Translations under genes and position numbers: made by a program
In this document: positions 16,239 to 24,019 of the stretch, in pieces
Position numbering within the stretch: position 1 is the first letter of the stretch
Layout of the letters: each line of letters begins with the position of its first letter
The notes under the pieces: model-generated
Told to the model about the DNA's origin: nothing
The model's input: only the letters and a program-made list of their open reading frames with translations
Databases searched by the model: none
DNA from: Oscillospiraceae bacterium
Lineage (GTDB): Bacteria > Bacillota > Clostridia > Oscillospirales > Oscillospiraceae
Direction: 5' to 3'
NCBI GenBank assembly: GCA_015067765.1
Contig: SVLV01000004.1
Coordinates: 1-64,000, forward strand
DNA length: 64,000 nt

Positions 16239-17264
16239 TTAACGCACCTCCTTTGTGGTGGAAAATACCACTGCGTGACAGATCCCGGGGATGGATTGCC
16301 CCTGAAAGGAGGAGGTGGGAGACAACAGGGCACCGGTGGGGGCAAAAAGGACCTTCCGCCACCGGCCTTCCTGCATGCCCCGCAGTACATATCCGTTGAG
16401 CACAGCGGCAGAGCAGCCGCAGCCGGAGCCGCCGGCATGCATATCCTGCTTCTCCCGGTCATAGAGCAGCAGGCCGCAATCGGTGTAGCGGTCCCCCAGT
16501 TTCACTCCGTCTTTGGCAAACTGCTCCCGTACGATCCGGCTGCCTAAAGCACCCAGATCTCCGGTAAGGATCAGGTCGTAATCGTTGGGAGTGGTGCTGC
16601 TTTCCTGAAACAGAGCCGAGAGGGTATCGTAGGCGGCGGGTGCCATAGCGGCACCCATATTGGAGCTGTCTGTGATCCCCAGATCCACGATTTTCCCGCA
16701 GGTCACATGGGTCAGATAGGGGCCGTCTCCCTGAGATCCTAAAATGCAGCAGCCGGCGGCGGTAGCAGTCCATTGGGCGGTGGGAGAACGCTGACTGCCG
16801 TAAGGGACCGGCATACGGTATTGCCGCTCGGCAGTGCAAAAATGGGAACTGGTCTGGGCACCGACCAATTGGGCGAAGCCGCCGTCAATCAGCAGGGCAG
16901 CCAGCGCCAACCCCTCTCCCATGGTGGAGCAGGCTCCGTAGATGCCGAAGAAGGGGATCTGAAAATCCCGCAGGCCGAAGGAGGAGCCAATGCACTGATT
17001 CAGCAGGTCTCCAGCAAAGAGGTAGTCCAGATCCTCCCGCTGCAGACCACCCTTGTGCAGAGCGCGGCTCAGTACACGCTCCTGCATGGCAGCCTCTCCC
17101 TGTTCCCAGGTGGTCTTCCCAAAGAAGGAGTCCGGACACAGTTCGTCGAAGTATCCGGCCAGAGGGCCTTTGCCCTCCTGTTTACTGCCGATACAGGCAT
17201 AGGATACTACACTGGGCGGCCGGGTCAGCTTTACAGTCTGGCGGCCCATTCGTTTGTTTGCCAT
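16239..17264 (-). CDS. spoVAD: Stage V sporulation protein AD
   Basis: A 341-residue protein with the thiolase-like fold of SpoVAD, the soluble dipicolinic-acid-binding member of the SpoVA complex. Recognisable segments include LAGYFDELCPDSFFGKTTWE, GIYGACSTMGEGLALAA, and the C-terminal GGSGCGCSAAVLNGYVL. The ATG at 17264 has GAGGTG upstream; a 64-codon extension runs through the neighbouring plus-strand leader region and is rejected. Unlike the usual spoVAC-spoVAD-spoVAE order, no spoVAC lies upstream. A possible forespore promoter is at 17285-17314. Confidence 0.92.
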   Translation of the reverse strand: MANKRMGRQTVKLTRPPSVVSYACIGSKQEGKGPLAGYFDELCPDSFFGKTTWEQGEAAMQERVLSRALHKGGLQREDLDYLFAGDLLNQCIGSSFGLRDFQIPFFGIYGACSTMGEGLALAALLIDGGFAQLVGAQTSSHFCTAERQYRMPVPYGSQRSPTAQWTATAAGCCILGSQGDGPYLTHVTCGKIVDLGITDSSNMGAAMAPAAYDTLSALFQESSTTPNDYDLILTGDLGALGSRIVREQFAKDGVKLGDRYTDCGLLLYDREKQDMHAGGSGCGCSAAVLNGYVLRGMQEGRWRKVLFAPTGALLSPTSSFQGQSIPGICHAVVFSTTKEVR

Positions 17265-17284
17265 AGTTTGATTCACCTCACGGA

Positions 17285-17314
17285 TAGTTTGGCAAAAGTG
17301 CAGGAAAATATTTA
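17285..17314 (-). promoter_or_regulatory. Possible SigG-type promoter of spoVAD-spoVAE
   Basis: On the minus strand TAAATA (17309-17314) and CAAACTA (17285-17291) are 17 bases apart and 20 bases before the spoVAD start, similar to forespore (SigF/SigG) promoters. The match is partial, so this rests mainly on the known SigG control of spoVA genes. Confidence 0.35.
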
Positions 17315-17342
17315 GAAAGAGCTTAAAATATACCCCCAGCCA

Positions 17343-17371
17343 TTGACAGGGGCGGGGAATGGCTCTATAAT
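17343..17371 (+). promoter_or_regulatory. Strong sigma-A promoter upstream of the CorC-type gene
   Basis: A perfect TTGACA (17343-17348) and a perfect TATAAT (17366-17371) are exactly 17 bases apart. Transcription should start near 17378, leaving a leader of about 200 bases before the transporter start at 17580. Confidence 0.88.
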
Positions 17372-17408
17372 ATGGATAATATTTCTGCAAGGAGGACCAG
17401 TTCACAAC

Positions 17409-17468
17409 ATGGACGATGGCGATACCCACCGAAACAATGTGAATGTGCGTTATCACGATATCAAGTAG
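17409..17468 (+). CDS. Candidate 19-residue leader peptide
   Basis: A short ORF, MDDGDTHRNNVNVRYHDIK, lies inside the transcribed leader of the CorC-type gene. AAGGAGG (17389-17395) precedes its ATG with a rather long 13-base gap. Three of its first five residues are aspartate. Leader peptides with acidic residues are known to sense low magnesium through ribosome destabilisation (for example MgtL), and the downstream gene is of a magnesium/cobalt-efflux type, so a regulatory role is plausible but inferred. No M-box or manganese riboswitch consensus was recognised around it. Confidence 0.4.
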   Translation: MDDGDTHRNNVNVRYHDIK

Positions 17469-17579
17469 GACATGACCTGTGCCGCCCGTTTTGGAGCATA
17501 GGCCGTGTTTTTGTGCGTTTTTAGAGAAATCATGGGGATAGCAAAGCCGCTCCCCGCAGAAGAAAGAGGTTTATTTGAC

Positions 17580-18926
17580 ATGGAAGCATCCATAGGAATG
17601 TTATTGCTGCTGCAGTTGGTGTTGATCGCTCTCAATGCCATTTTTGCCTGTGCCGAGATCGCTGTGCTGTCTATTAACGAGACGAAGCTGGAGCGGATGG
17701 CAGAGGAGGGCAGCAAAAAAGCCAAGCGCTTGTTCCGTCTGACCCGTGAGCCCGCCAGGTTCCTGGCAACCATTCAGGTGGCCATCACCCTGTCCGGCTT
17801 TCTGGGCAGTGCATTTGCTGCAGACAACTTCTCCGAGCCCCTGGTGGATTGGGTGGTCAGCTTGGGCGTGACCCTGCCCCGCGGCACTATGGATACCATC
17901 GCCGTGGTACTTATTACGCTGGTGCTGTCCTATTTCACCCTGATTTTCGGTGAGCTGGTTCCCAAGCGCCTGGCCATGAAGAAGTCGGAGCAGATTGCCA
18001 TGGGTCTGTCCGGAATCGTCAGCGGGATTTCCGCTCTGTTCCGTCCCATTGTGTGGTTTCTGTCCGTTTCCACCAATGTGGTGCTGCGCCTGTGCGGCGT
18101 GGATCCCACGGAGGCAGAGGACGATGTGAACGAGGAAGAGATCCGCATGATGGTGGATGCCGGCAGCGAGAAGGGCACCATCGATTCTCAGGAGCGGGAA
18201 TTCATCCAGAATGTGTTTGAGTTCAACGACATCAATGTGGGCGATATTGCCACCCACCGTACGGATGTGGATATTCTGTGGCTGGAGGATGACGATGCTC
18301 AGTGGGAGACCACCATCCATGAGGCCCGCCATACCCGCTATCCCATCTGCGGTGATACCGCTGATGATATCGTGGGTGTGCTGAACACCAAGGACTACTT
18401 CCGCCTGGCGGATAAGAGCCGGGAGAATGTGATGGCCGAGGCCGTGTATCCCGTGTATTTTGTGCCGGAGACTGTGACGGCAGATGTGTTGTTCCGCAAT
18501 ATGCGCAAGAACCGCAACTCTATGGCGGTGGTGCTGGATGAGCACGGCGGCATGGTGGGTATCGTGACCCTCAACGACCTGATCGAGGAGTTGGTGGGTG
18601 AGCTGAACGACGAGCCCGAGGACCGGGACGATCCCGATCCCTACATCGAGAAGCTGGATGAGTCCAGCTGGCGTTTGGTGGGCAATGTGGATCTGGGTGA
18701 CCTGGAGGAGGCCACCGGTTTGGATCTGCCCGATGAGGACTATGATACTTTCACCGGCCTGATCTTCGATACGCTGGGTGAGATTCCCAGTGACGGAGAG
18801 CAGCATCTGGAGGTGGAACTGGAAGATCTGATGGTAGTGGTGGAGAAGATTGAAGGCCACCAGATCGAACTGGCCACTGTGCGTCTGAAGAATCCTGCGG
18901 TAGAAGATGAGGACAAGGACGAATAA
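17580..18926 (+). CDS. CorC/HlyC-type (CNNM) transporter with CBS domains
   Basis: A 448-residue membrane protein with an N-terminal DUF21/CNNM domain (about four helices; LLLLQLVLIALNAIFACAEI, LVLSYFTLIFGELVPKRLA), a CBS-pair region (around residues 200-330, with MAVVLDEHGGMVGIVTLNDL) and a C-terminal CorC_HlyC domain (LVGNVDLGDLEEATGLDLP). Family members are linked to Mg2+/Co2+ efflux or homeostasis although often named hemolysins. ATG 17580 has AGAGG ten bases upstream and begins just before the first helix. It is preceded by a strong promoter and an unusual leader, and followed by a good terminator, so it is a single-gene unit. Confidence 0.88.
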   Translation: MEASIGMLLLLQLVLIALNAIFACAEIAVLSINETKLERMAEEGSKKAKRLFRLTREPARFLATIQVAITLSGFLGSAFAADNFSEPLVDWVVSLGVTLPRGTMDTIAVVLITLVLSYFTLIFGELVPKRLAMKKSEQIAMGLSGIVSGISALFRPIVWFLSVSTNVVLRLCGVDPTEAEDDVNEEEIRMMVDAGSEKGTIDSQEREFIQNVFEFNDINVGDIATHRTDVDILWLEDDDAQWETTIHEARHTRYPICGDTADDIVGVLNTKDYFRLADKSRENVMAEAVYPVYFVPETVTADVLFRNMRKNRNSMAVVLDEHGGMVGIVTLNDLIEELVGELNDEPEDRDDPDPYIEKLDESSWRLVGNVDLGDLEEATGLDLPDEDYDTFTGLIFDTLGEIPSDGEQHLEVELEDLMVVVEKIEGHQIELATVRLKNPAVEDEDKDE

Positions 18927-18931
18927 AAAAG

Positions 18932-18969
18932 AAAAAGCAGCGGACTCCATAGGAGTCCGCTGCTTTTTT
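18932..18969 (+). terminator. Terminator after the CorC-type gene
   Basis: A 17-bp stem (18932-18948 with 18952-18968), loop ATA, flanked by A-run and T-run; it may work in both directions as the next gene is convergent. Confidence 0.9.
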
Positions 18970-18994
18970 GCTGATAGGGAGATGTGTCCGTCTG

Positions 18995-19621
18995 TCAGAA
19001 AAGCTGACCGGGCAGGACCAGTTTTTCTTTGTGGGGAAACTGCCGGTCAAATTCCTCGGCATCCTCCGCGTCCACAAAGTAGCCCTTGGGGGGTGCGTAT
19101 TCGCCTTTGATCCCGTGAAGGTATCCCGGGATCAACTCCCTGCACAGAAAGAAGGAGGCATCTTCCCCCTCGGGCAGTCCGTGGTAGCGGATCCCATAGG
19201 AAGAAGCATAGGTGAAGCCGCTTTTGCCATAGAAGTGGATATTTCCCTCAAAGCAAAGGGCCCCGCAGCCCAGCCGGGCAGCCTGCTCCAGAGAATAGTC
19301 CAGAAGAATCTTCCCCAGACCGCTTCTTTGCAGCGCAGGATGGATGCAGATGGGACCCATAGTCATGATGGGGATCTCCCGGCCGTCGTCTGCCCGGATC
19401 ATAGCATGCATAAACATATTCTGTCCGATCAGTACGCCGTTCTGCTCCATTACAAAATCCAGTTCCGGCACAAAAGCGGGATCCTTTCTCAGCTGGTGCA
19501 GGACATAGTGCTCCAGGCATCCGGGGCGGTATACGTTCCAGAAGGATTCCCGGACAAGGGTCTCCACAGTGCGGTAGTCGTCTTCTCTTTCCAAACGGAT
19601 GATGTAGTCATTTTTACTCAT
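18995..19621 (-). CDS. GNAT-family N-acetyltransferase
   Basis: A 208-residue acetyl-CoA-dependent N-acyltransferase. The acetyl-CoA-binding motif A is seen as ICIHPALQRSGLGKILLDY (Q/R-x-x-G-x-G/A pattern), followed by CGALCFEGNIHFYGKSGF, a typical GNAT beta-bulge end. The N-terminal IIRLEREDDYRTVETLVRE is the usual first strand and helix. AGGAGG lies right before the ATG at 19621. The substrate (small molecule or protein) cannot be told. It is a lone gene; bases 19622-19855 upstream show no other gene. Confidence 0.85.
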   Translation of the reverse strand: MSKNDYIIRLEREDDYRTVETLVRESFWNVYRPGCLEHYVLHQLRKDPAFVPELDFVMEQNGVLIGQNMFMHAMIRADDGREIPIMTMGPICIHPALQRSGLGKILLDYSLEQAARLGCGALCFEGNIHFYGKSGFTYASSYGIRYHGLPEGEDASFFLCRELIPGYLHGIKGEYAPPKGYFVDAEDAEEFDRQFPHKEKLVLPGQLF

Positions 19622-19855
19622 TGTTTTTCCTCCTGATGATTGTTGACTGCAATGCGGGGAGGTTGTGTGGGATTGTAGTGGCACCAACCTCCCGGTCAGG
19701 CTACAATCTCCAAGGTGTTGTTTGTTCTCAAACAGCAATCTCCTTCAAAATATATTGTGACCGCTGTTCCGGTCCTCTATAGGATAGCACATCAGCAGAG
19801 ATTCTGCTACAGGAATTTTTATTGTAGCAGGAAGGGGCGGTTATATTATCGGAAA

Positions 19856-19889
19856 AAATAAACGGTACTCGACAGAGTACCGTTTATTT
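19856..19889 (-). terminator. Terminator of tRNA-Leu
   Basis: A 15-bp perfect stem (19856-19870 with 19875-19889), loop of four, followed on the minus strand by a T-run. It begins at the CCA end of the tRNA, so the transcript ends immediately after the tRNA. Confidence 0.8.
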
Positions 19890-19976
19890 GGTGCGCGAGG
19901 CGGGACTTGAACCCGCACGCCCGTAATGAGCACTAGAACCTGAATCTAGCGAGTCTGCCAATTCCACCACTCGCGC
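19889..19976 (-). tRNA. tRNA-Leu (anticodon CAG)
   Basis: The minus strand folds as a class II tRNA. The acceptor stem is GCGCGAG with CTCGCGC; the D-arm contains GTGGAATTGGCAGACTC; the anticodon loop TTCAGGT lies in the stem CTAGA/TCTAG; a long variable arm follows (TGCTCATTACGGGCGT); the T-arm is GCGGGTTCAAGTCCCGC. The 3' CCA is encoded. The long variable arm and anticodon CAG identify a leucine tRNA reading CTG, a very common codon in this window. Confidence 0.95.
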
Positions 19977-20117
19977 GCATCTATTTGATTGGGGCTCTCA
20001 AATGAGCCTTGCTTATTATAGCATGTTGCCGACATTTGTCAACCCCTAAATTCAGACTTTTTTTACATTTTCCGGTGTCGCCGGAAAAAGCCGACGACAC
20101 CGGAAAAATCACATCAT

Positions 20118-21485
20118 TCAACGCTGAGCCAGAGGGGTATAGGGCCGGCGCTTTTCCACACACTTGCAGGAGGGGCGGATGATCTTGCCGCCCTCACTGA
20201 GCTCCTCCATTCGGTGAGCGCTCCAACCGGCCATACGGGCGATGGCAAACAGGGGGGTATACAGCTCCGTAGGCAGCCCCAGCATCTGATACAGGAAGCC
20301 GCTGTAGAAGTCCACATTGACAGCCACCGGGCGCTTGGTGCGGCTCTTCAGCAGCTGGCAGGAGACACGCTCCACCATCTGATACAGAGCCAGTTCGTCC
20401 TCCTTGCCCTTCTCCTTGGCCAGATCCTCCACGAAGCTGCGCAGCACCTCCGTGCGGGGATCGGAGAGGGAATAGACGGCGTGGCCCATGCCGTAGATAA
20501 GGCCGGCGCGGTCGAAGGCCTTTTTATCCAGCAGGCTCTGCAGATAGGCGGTAACTTCCGCCTCATCTGTCCAGTCGGAGACGGTTTTCTTCAGATCGGT
20601 CATCATGTGCATGACCTTGATGTTGGCGCCGCCGTGACGGGGGCCCTTCAGGGAGCAGAGGGAGGCCACCATGGCGGAATAGGTATCCGTGCCGGAGGAG
20701 GACACCACATGGTTGGTGAAGGTGGAGTTATTGCTGCCGTGGTCTGCGTGGAGGATCAGAGCGGCATCCAGTGCCCGGGCCTCCGTGATGGTGTACTGCT
20801 TATCCTGCCGCAGCAGATACAGAATATTCTCCGCAATGGAGAGGTCTGCCCGGGGTTCGTGGATATACAGATCGTCCCCCTCGGTGCTGCGATAGGCCAG
20901 ATAACTATAGATGGCCAGCTGAGGCGTGTTGGTGGTCAGCTGCAGGCACTGGCGCAGGGTATTGGGCAGGCTGGTGTCGTTGGCCTTATCATCATAACAG
21001 TAGAGGGTCAGCAGACTGCGGGCCAAGGTGTTCATCATATCGCCGGTAGGGGCTTTCATGACCACATCGCGGACGAAGTTTTTGGGCAGACGCCGATACT
21101 CTGCCAAAAGGGCGCAGAACTCCTTCAGCTCTGCCTCGGTGGGCAGCTGACCGAACAGGAGCAGATAGGCCGTCTCCTCAAAACCGAAACGGTTATCGGC
21201 CAAAGCGCCCCGCACCAGTTCCCGGGTATCCAGACCGCGGTAATACAGCACGCCCTCACAGGGAATGGTCTCACTGTCATCCACCGTGTAGCCCTTCACC
21301 TCGGAGATACGGGTCAGATTGGTCAGCACACCACGGCCGGTACTGTCGCGCAGGCCGCGCTTTACATCGTATTTCTGATAGAGATCACGGTCGATGTGCG
21401 CGCTGAGACTCCAGCGATCCAGCATGCTCTCGATCTGGGGTGTGATGCGGCAATATTCCTCTTTGGAAACCTGTACCGGGGCCAT
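20118..21485 (-). CDS. gltA: Citrate synthase
   Basis: A 455-residue citrate synthase that condenses oxaloacetate with acetyl-CoA. Catalytic blocks are ALILHADHGSNNSTF (first active histidine), IYGMGHAVYSLSDPR (second histidine) and VAVNVDFYSGFLYQML (catalytic aspartate). The N-terminal extension of about 50 residues before GVLTNLTRISEVKGY is typical of the Clostridia form. AAGGAGG precedes the ATG at 21485. No other TCA-cycle gene is adjacent, so it probably feeds glutamate synthesis. It has its own promoter (21519-21547). Confidence 0.93.
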   Translation of the reverse strand: MAPVQVSKEEYCRITPQIESMLDRWSLSAHIDRDLYQKYDVKRGLRDSTGRGVLTNLTRISEVKGYTVDDSETIPCEGVLYYRGLDTRELVRGALADNRFGFEETAYLLLFGQLPTEAELKEFCALLAEYRRLPKNFVRDVVMKAPTGDMMNTLARSLLTLYCYDDKANDTSLPNTLRQCLQLTTNTPQLAIYSYLAYRSTEGDDLYIHEPRADLSIAENILYLLRQDKQYTITEARALDAALILHADHGSNNSTFTNHVVSSSGTDTYSAMVASLCSLKGPRHGGANIKVMHMMTDLKKTVSDWTDEAEVTAYLQSLLDKKAFDRAGLIYGMGHAVYSLSDPRTEVLRSFVEDLAKEKGKEDELALYQMVERVSCQLLKSRTKRPVAVNVDFYSGFLYQMLGLPTELYTPLFAIARMAGWSAHRMEELSEGGKIIRPSCKCVEKRRPYTPLAQR

Positions 21486-21518
21486 GGCATATACCTCCTT
21501 GTGAGTGCTGTTTTTGCA

Positions 21519-21547
21519 ATATTACCACAGTGCACTTGCATAATCAA
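21519..21547 (-). promoter_or_regulatory. Promoter of citrate synthase
   Basis: On the minus strand TTGATT (21542-21547) and TAATAT (21519-21524) are 17 bases apart, about 33 bases before the start codon. The spacer contains GTGCAC, a small palindrome with no assigned role. Confidence 0.6.
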
Positions 21548-21604
21548 GAGAAAATGCCTGCGAATATGTAAAAATATTGGTAAAAATTGAAGGAAAATTT
21601 ATAA

Positions 21605-21646
21605 AAAACTGCACACAACCCGGCTGGCGGTGCAGCTGGGTTGTGT
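21605..21646 (-). terminator. Terminator of the sirtuin gene
   Basis: Arms 21613-21626 and 21633-21646 pair over 14 bases with one G-U pair; on the minus strand the hairpin is followed by a run of T before 21604. Confidence 0.8.
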
Positions 21647-21667
21647 TTTGGGCGGTGGTGTGCTATA

Positions 21668-22384
21668 TTACAGTTGAGAGAGCACCTGGCCGATAGGACC
21701 ATCGATGACCAGATCGGCATGGAGATCCCGGCCGGCGGGGCCCTTGTTGATCACCACCAGTTTGTTGCCCTGATAGTAGCGTACCAACCCGGCAGCAGGG
21801 TAGACCACCAGGGAAGTTCCGCCGATGATCAGCATATCGGCCTGCCGGATATAGCGCAGGGCGCGGTCCATGATGTCCTCGTCCAGCCCCTCCTCATAGA
21901 GGACCACGTCCGGCTTGATGGTGCCGCCGCAGCTGCAGCGGGGAATTCCGCGGGAATGGAGGATGCGGTTCAGATCATAGAACTTGCCGCAGCGCTGGCA
22001 GTAGTTGCGCAGGGTGCTGCCATGAAGCTCCAGCACCTCACGGCTGCCTGCCTTTTGGTGCAGACCGTCAATGTTCTGGGTGATGACAGCTTTCAGTTTA
22101 CCCTCCTGCTCCCACTGTGCCAGCTTTTTGTGGGCGGCGTTGGGCTGGGCATCGGGGGCCAGCATTTTGGCGCGGTAAAAATCGAAGAATTCCTCGGTGT
22201 GCTGCAGGTAAAAGGTGTGGCTCAGCATGGTCTCCGGCGGGTAGGCAAACTTTTGCTGATACAATCCGTCCACGCTGCGGAAATCCTTGATGCCGGATTC
22301 TGTGGATACACCGGCACCGCCAAAAAAGACGATGTTGTGGGAACTGTCGGTCAGTTCCTTTAACTTGCGGATACTTTCTTCCAT
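21668..22384 (-). CDS. SIR2-family NAD-dependent protein deacylase
   Basis: A 238-residue sirtuin that removes acyl groups from protein lysines using NAD+. Visible are FFGGAGVSTESGIKDFRS (NAD-binding), ITQNIDGLHQKAG, the catalytic histidine in VLELHGS, and a zinc ribbon with CQRC and CSC. The ATG at 22384 is chosen because GGAGG lies eight bases upstream; the ATG five codons earlier has no ribosome site. It is divergent from the ArsC-like gene with only 36 bases between starts. Confidence 0.9.
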   Translation of the reverse strand: MEESIRKLKELTDSSHNIVFFGGAGVSTESGIKDFRSVDGLYQQKFAYPPETMLSHTFYLQHTEEFFDFYRAKMLAPDAQPNAAHKKLAQWEQEGKLKAVITQNIDGLHQKAGSREVLELHGSTLRNYCQRCGKFYDLNRILHSRGIPRCSCGGTIKPDVVLYEEGLDEDIMDRALRYIRQADMLIIGGTSLVVYPAAGLVRYYQGNKLVVINKGPAGRDLHADLVIDGPIGQVLSQL

Positions 22385-22420
22385 GGGAGTGTCCTCCATT
22401 TCTTTATAAGGAGTGTAGAG

Positions 22421-22756
22421 ATGAATATTCAGATTTTTGGAATGTCCAAGTCCTTTGATACCAAAAAGGCGGAGCGGTGGTTTAAGGAGCGGCGCATCAA
22501 GTATCAGTACATCGATCTGCTCAGCAAGGGCGTGTCACCGGGGGAATACCGTTCCATCCGCGCTGCGGTGGGATATGATAAGCTGGTGAACAAGGATTGC
22601 CTTGCCTACAAGGAATTGGGTATGGACTATCTGCTGCCGCAGGCCGCCGAGGAAAAGCTGCTGGAATACCCCGAATTGTTCCGGGCTCCTATTGTGCGCA
22701 ATGGGAAGCAGGCTACGGCCGGCTACTGCCCGGAAGTATGGGAGAAATGGGAATAA
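22421..22756 (+). CDS. ArsC/Spx-family protein lacking the usual cysteine
   Basis: A 111-residue protein with the thioredoxin-like ArsC/Spx fold: MNIQIFGMSKSFDTKKAERWF at the N-terminus is compared with GxxxCxTxxKA of YffB/ArsC-like proteins (the stretch quoted is 21 residues only if the Met is counted; its key part is GMSKSFDTKKA), and the C-terminal FRAPIVRNGKQATAGY matches the conserved P-x-x-x family end. The active cysteine is replaced by serine, so arsenate reductase activity is unlikely; a regulatory or unrelated thiol function is possible. AAGGAG precedes the ATG. It is followed by its own terminator. Confidence 0.75.
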   Translation: MNIQIFGMSKSFDTKKAERWFKERRIKYQYIDLLSKGVSPGEYRSIRAAVGYDKLVNKDCLAYKELGMDYLLPQAAEEKLLEYPELFRAPIVRNGKQATAGYCPEVWEKWE

Positions 22757-22771
22757 AGAATTCCATATGCT

Positions 22772-22807
22772 GCAGGCCGCATGGAGCTCCATGCGGCCTG
22801 CTTTTTT
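22772..22807 (+). terminator. Terminator of the ArsC-like gene
   Basis: A 30-base perfect palindrome (22772-22801) is followed by TTTTTT. It separates two convergent genes. Confidence 0.9.
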
Positions 22808-22824
22808 ATGGCCGCGCTGGCCCG

Positions 22825-23991
22825 TTATACATAGGAATTTTCCACTTTCACCACGGCAAAGTAGTTGCCGGGCAGCTGCTGCACCAGTGCCTTGATTTGC
22901 GTTTCCGCCTCCTGATCGGAGAGCTCTCTGTCAAAGGGACGCACGGCATCAAAGATCAGATTGGTGTGGGTGGGTCCGGGCACCATTCGGAAATCGTGGA
23001 TGGTGAAGGTTTCATCCACCTGTTTGACCAGCTCCGCTACCTGCTGGCGCAGGGCATTTGTGGCCTCATCATCGGTGAGGATCGGATCCATATGGATCAC
23101 GGCCTCGCAGTTGAGGGTGCTGCCCAATTCCTGCTCGATATTGTCGATCAGATCATGGATCTCCAGAACACTGCGGTCCGCGGGAACTTCGGCGTGGAGG
23201 GAGATGATCAGGCGGCCGGGGCCGTAGTTGTGTACCATGAGATCATGGATGCCGCAGATTCCGTCATGGGCCAGGACGATCTGCTCAATTCGTTCCACAA
23301 ATTCCCGTTCGGGCGGTTGTCCCAGCAGTGGATCCAGCGTTTCCTTGGCGGCTCGATATGCCGAAAACAGAATGAACAGGGCGACGATCATACCCATCCA
23401 GCCATCCAGCATCAGGTCCGTGAAGTGTCCCAACAGCATGGCGGCCAGTACGGCGAGGGTGGAGATGGCATCGGAGACGGAGTCCATGGCGGTGGCTGCC
23501 ATAGCGGTGGAGTGAATCTTACGGCCGATTTGCCGGTTATACAAAAACATGTACAGTTTTGCTGCCACAGAGACCATGAGGATCACCAGGGCGACAGGGG
23601 AAAAGGCAACCGGGCTGGGATGCAGGATCTTATCCAACGAGGATTGAGCCAGTTCCATGCCCATCAGCAAAATGAGGCCTGCGACCACCAGACCGGAAAC
23701 ATACTCCATCCGTCCGTGACCGAAGGGATGCTCCGGATCCGGTTTGCGGCTGGCCAGCCGAAAGCCCAGAAGAGTCACCACGGAGGAGCCGGCATCGGAG
23801 AGGTTATTGAAGGCATCTGCCATGACGGCCACAGAATTGCTGAGGAGGCCGGCGAAGAATTTTCCGAAAAACAGCAGAAGATTCAGCGCAACTCCCATCC
23901 AGCCGCATAACCGGCCATAGGCCTGCCGGACGGCAGGCGAGGTGGGATCCTCGTGGTTGGGGATCAGCCATTTCGACAAGAGAGAAATCAT
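22825..23991 (-). CDS. Cation diffusion facilitator (divalent metal efflux)
   Basis: A 388-residue CDF transporter, a proton-coupled exporter of divalent cations such as Zn2+, Mn2+ or Fe2+. Six helices lie in the first ~210 residues. Metal-site motifs are ADAFNNLSDAGSS in helix 2 (N-x3-D) and AMDSVSDAIST in helix 5 (D-x3-D). The long cytoplasmic C-terminal domain (about 170 residues) contains HDLMVHNYGPGRLIISLH, usual for the family, and is longer than in the smallest members. GGGAG precedes the ATG at 23991. Metal specificity is not decided by sequence alone. Confidence 0.88.
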   Translation of the reverse strand: MISLLSKWLIPNHEDPTSPAVRQAYGRLCGWMGVALNLLLFFGKFFAGLLSNSVAVMADAFNNLSDAGSSVVTLLGFRLASRKPDPEHPFGHGRMEYVSGLVVAGLILLMGMELAQSSLDKILHPSPVAFSPVALVILMVSVAAKLYMFLYNRQIGRKIHSTAMAATAMDSVSDAISTLAVLAAMLLGHFTDLMLDGWMGMIVALFILFSAYRAAKETLDPLLGQPPEREFVERIEQIVLAHDGICGIHDLMVHNYGPGRLIISLHAEVPADRSVLEIHDLIDNIEQELGSTLNCEAVIHMDPILTDDEATNALRQQVAELVKQVDETFTIHDFRMVPGPTHTNLIFDAVRPFDRELSDQEAETQIKALVQQLPGNYFAVVKVENSYV

Positions 23992-24019
23992 GCGGTTTGG
24001 CTCCCTTCTTCAAGAGAAA

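Noticed and set aside
17372-17579. An M-box or yybP-ykoY riboswitch before the CorC-type gene
   Set aside because: Their conserved cores are not recognisable; only the mini-ORF and weak hairpins are seen.
19806-19831. An inverted repeat CTGCTACA…TGTAGCAG near the tRNA
   Set aside because: The 8-bp arms with a long AT loop have no T-run in a useful place and no gene relation; probably chance.
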